Shown here in pieces: positions 53,560 to 54,921 of a DNA stretch of 54,921 nucleotides. Under the pieces are notes generated by a model. It was not told the DNA's origin and ran no database searches. It saw nothing but the letters and a program-made list of their open reading frames with translations. How positions within the stretch are numbered: the first letter of the stretch is position 1; each line of letters begins with the position of its first letter. The stretch is from the NCBI GenBank assembly GCA_029261275.1, contig JAJDBR010000253.1, positions 1 through 54,921 on the forward strand. Direction: 5' to 3'. Both the position numbers and the translations under genes were made by a program. The DNA is from Nitrospirales bacterium (GTDB lineage Bacteria; Nitrospirota; Nitrospiria; Nitrospirales; UBA8639).

Positions 53560-53648
53560 GAGCGTCCTCTTTTCCTTCTATGAATATTGAGCCGAACGGT
53601 ATTTCAACATTCTTGACAGCTAGCTAAGACGACCTGACAGGCTCACAT

Positions 53649-54617
53649 CTACTCAGGTATTCCCCCACATTGCATGCCTTCGACAATATGGTGGCCAGTC
53701 ACATACTGAGTGACAGCCATTCGTTTCTTATTTGCCGGTTGAATTTCTAGGAGACATAGAACCCCATTACCTGTTTGAACATGGATGGCATGGTTCGTCA
53801 CTCCTACAATCGTTCCCGGTAAAGATACCCCAATCTTCGAAGGTAATGCCGAAACCTCATTAGGCTCCACCACGTGGACTTTCCAAATGCCCCAGCGCTC
53901 TCCTTCCACAAACGTATAGCCACCCGGCCAGGGGGACAGGCCTCGGATGCGATGAGCTAAGATTGCGGCAGGTTGATTCCAATCGAGAAATCCATCTTCC
54001 TTCTTGAGTAGGGGGGCCAGAGTGGCTTCGGATTCGTTTTGCGGTCGCGCGACCATGGTCCCGGCCATCCATTTTTTTAAAGTAGAAACCAAGAGCCCCC
54101 CACCAATCTCAGCCATTCGAACAGCGACATCCCCTGCCGTATCTTCTTTAGATATCGGCATCACAGCGTGATCGAGAATGGCGCCAGTATCCAAACCGGC
54201 ATCCATCACCATAATGGTGACACCCGTCTCAGGCTCTCCATTGATGACGGCCCATTGAATGGGAGCGGCCCCGCGATATTTAGGTAACAAGGAGCCATGC
54301 ACATTCAGGCACCCTTTGGGAGGAAGATCCAGGATGACTTGCGGCAATATGCGGCCAAATGCGGCCACCACGATCACATCCGGATTCCAAGACCGAAGGG
54401 TCTCCAAAAGTGTCGGGGCTTTCATTTTATCTGGTTGGACAATCGGAAAATTCTGAGCCAAGGCAAACGTTTTGACCGGGCCAAATTGGATTTTTTTCCC
54501 TCGCCCACTTGGACGGTCCGGTTGACACACCACACCAACCACAGAACACTCGGAATTGACGAGATGTTGAAGCGTCGGAACCGCAAACTCAGGGGTTCCC
54601 ATAAATACCACGCGCAT
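53649..54617 (-). CDS. fmt: Methionyl-tRNA formyltransferase
   Basis: 322 residues from ATG 54617, which has AGAGGGAAG upstream and starts RVVFMGTPEFAVPTLQHL; 15 extra upstream codons are not family-like. Formyl-transfer domain motifs are LNVHGSLLPKYRGAAPIQWA and MVMDAGLDTGAIL; the C-terminal OB-like domain begins IRGLSPWPGGYTFVEG. It formylates initiator Met-tRNA. No def gene is seen upstream; the neighbour is the divergent yebC. Confidence 0.96.
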   Translation of the reverse strand: MRVVFMGTPEFAVPTLQHLVNSECSVVGVVCQPDRPSGRGKKIQFGPVKTFALAQNFPIVQPDKMKAPTLLETLRSWNPDVIVVAAFGRILPQVILDLPPKGCLNVHGSLLPKYRGAAPIQWAVINGEPETGVTIMVMDAGLDTGAILDHAVMPISKEDTAGDVAVRMAEIGGGLLVSTLKKWMAGTMVARPQNESEATLAPLLKKEDGFLDWNQPAAILAHRIRGLSPWPGGYTFVEGERWGIWKVHVVEPNEVSALPSKIGVSLPGTIVGVTNHAIHVQTGNGVLCLLEIQPANKKRMAVTQYVTGHHIVEGMQCGGIPE

Positions 54618-54823
54618 GATTTTCTTCCCTCTTGCATTCACAACGAAAATCCAGATTACCATATAACCTCTGATTCAGAAGAACAACAGGCCTGAAGGTA
54701 ATTTCTCGATCTTTTCTCCAACCCTTGAACGCATTGACTCCCTTTCAAATACTATGATAGAAGCCCACGCAAAGACCGTTCCTGATACTGTTGACCCTTT
54801 CATTTGGGAAATGGATAGCAAGT

Positions 54824-54921
54824 ATGGGTGGGCATAGCCATTGGTCGACAATTAAGCGACACAAAGGGGCGCAAGATGCCAAGCGGGGGAAAATTTTCAC
54901 GCGAGTGATCCGTGAAATTTC
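54824..54921 (+). CDS. yebC: YebC/PmpR/TACO1 family protein, partial
   Basis: The frame runs off the right edge with 32 codons visible. From ATG 54824 it reads [20 protein letters not shown] and then [11 protein letters not shown], which matches the highly conserved N-terminus of YebC (family form AGHSKWANIK). Members bind DNA as regulators or help translation of difficult peptides. An ATG 13 bases upstream is out of frame. Divergent from fmt across about 200 bases. Confidence 0.9.
   Translation, partial: MGGHSHWSTIKRHKGAQDAKRGKIFTRVIREI

Overview
The window most resembles a chromosomal piece of an autotrophic, Nitrospira-like (Nitrospirota) bacterium. The basis is a nearly complete reductive TCA (rTCA) gene set: two-subunit ATP-citrate lyase in the order aclB-aclA, a 2-oxoacid:ferredoxin oxidoreductase with five genes including the unusual epsilon subunit, a soluble-type fumarate reductase, succinyl-CoA synthetase, aconitase and monomeric NADP isocitrate dehydrogenase. 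The assignment to Nitrospirota is inference from gene content; Leptospirillum or Aquificota relatives cannot be excluded without a phylogeny.

Layout. 1-2.7 kb: the end of a DEDD-type exonuclease gene, then a poorly conserved stretch with a putative 2OG-Fe(II) oxygenase and several eroded minus-strand reading frames. 2.7-12.7 kb: one minus-strand rTCA operon, aclB-aclA-acn-frdB-frdA-sucC-sucD. 13-14.5 kb: an aldehyde dehydrogenase on the plus strand. 14.7-20.9 kb: a minus-strand group of three exported proteins: a zinc-phospholipase-C-like protein, a PPC/PAN surface protein with an almost perfect internal DNA duplication, and a small exported protein. 21.3-29 kb: fructose-1,6-bisphosphatase, an AraC regulator divergent from an exported isochorismatase-fold hydrolase, small exported proteins, a class I methyltransferase, DUF547 and YjbQ. 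29.2-31.4 kb: isocitrate dehydrogenase. 31.7-35.4 kb: minor-pilin genes plus prepilin peptidase. 35.5-39.5 kb: a lone LuxR-type DNA-binding domain and the surE-dedA-cysS-rlmB group. 39.5-43.8 kb: the forB-forG-forD-forE-forA operon, closed by a strong terminator. 44.1-54.7 kb: mostly minus-strand envelope, division, phosphatase and translation genes (M23 peptidase, cutA, lipoprotein, thrH, gph, response regulator, lolA, ftsK, rsmA, fmt). The right edge cuts a plus-strand yebC.

How they fit together. ATP-citrate lyase splits citrate to acetyl-CoA and oxaloacetate; fumarate reductase, succinyl-CoA synthetase, the ferredoxin-dependent oxidoreductase, isocitrate dehydrogenase and aconitase rebuild citrate. 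Only malate dehydrogenase and fumarase are absent from this window. Fructose-1,6-bisphosphatase supplies the gluconeogenic end. The type IV pilin/prepilin peptidase group and the exported proteins concern the cell surface. No rRNA, tRNA, CRISPR array, complete insertion sequence or prophage was recognised.
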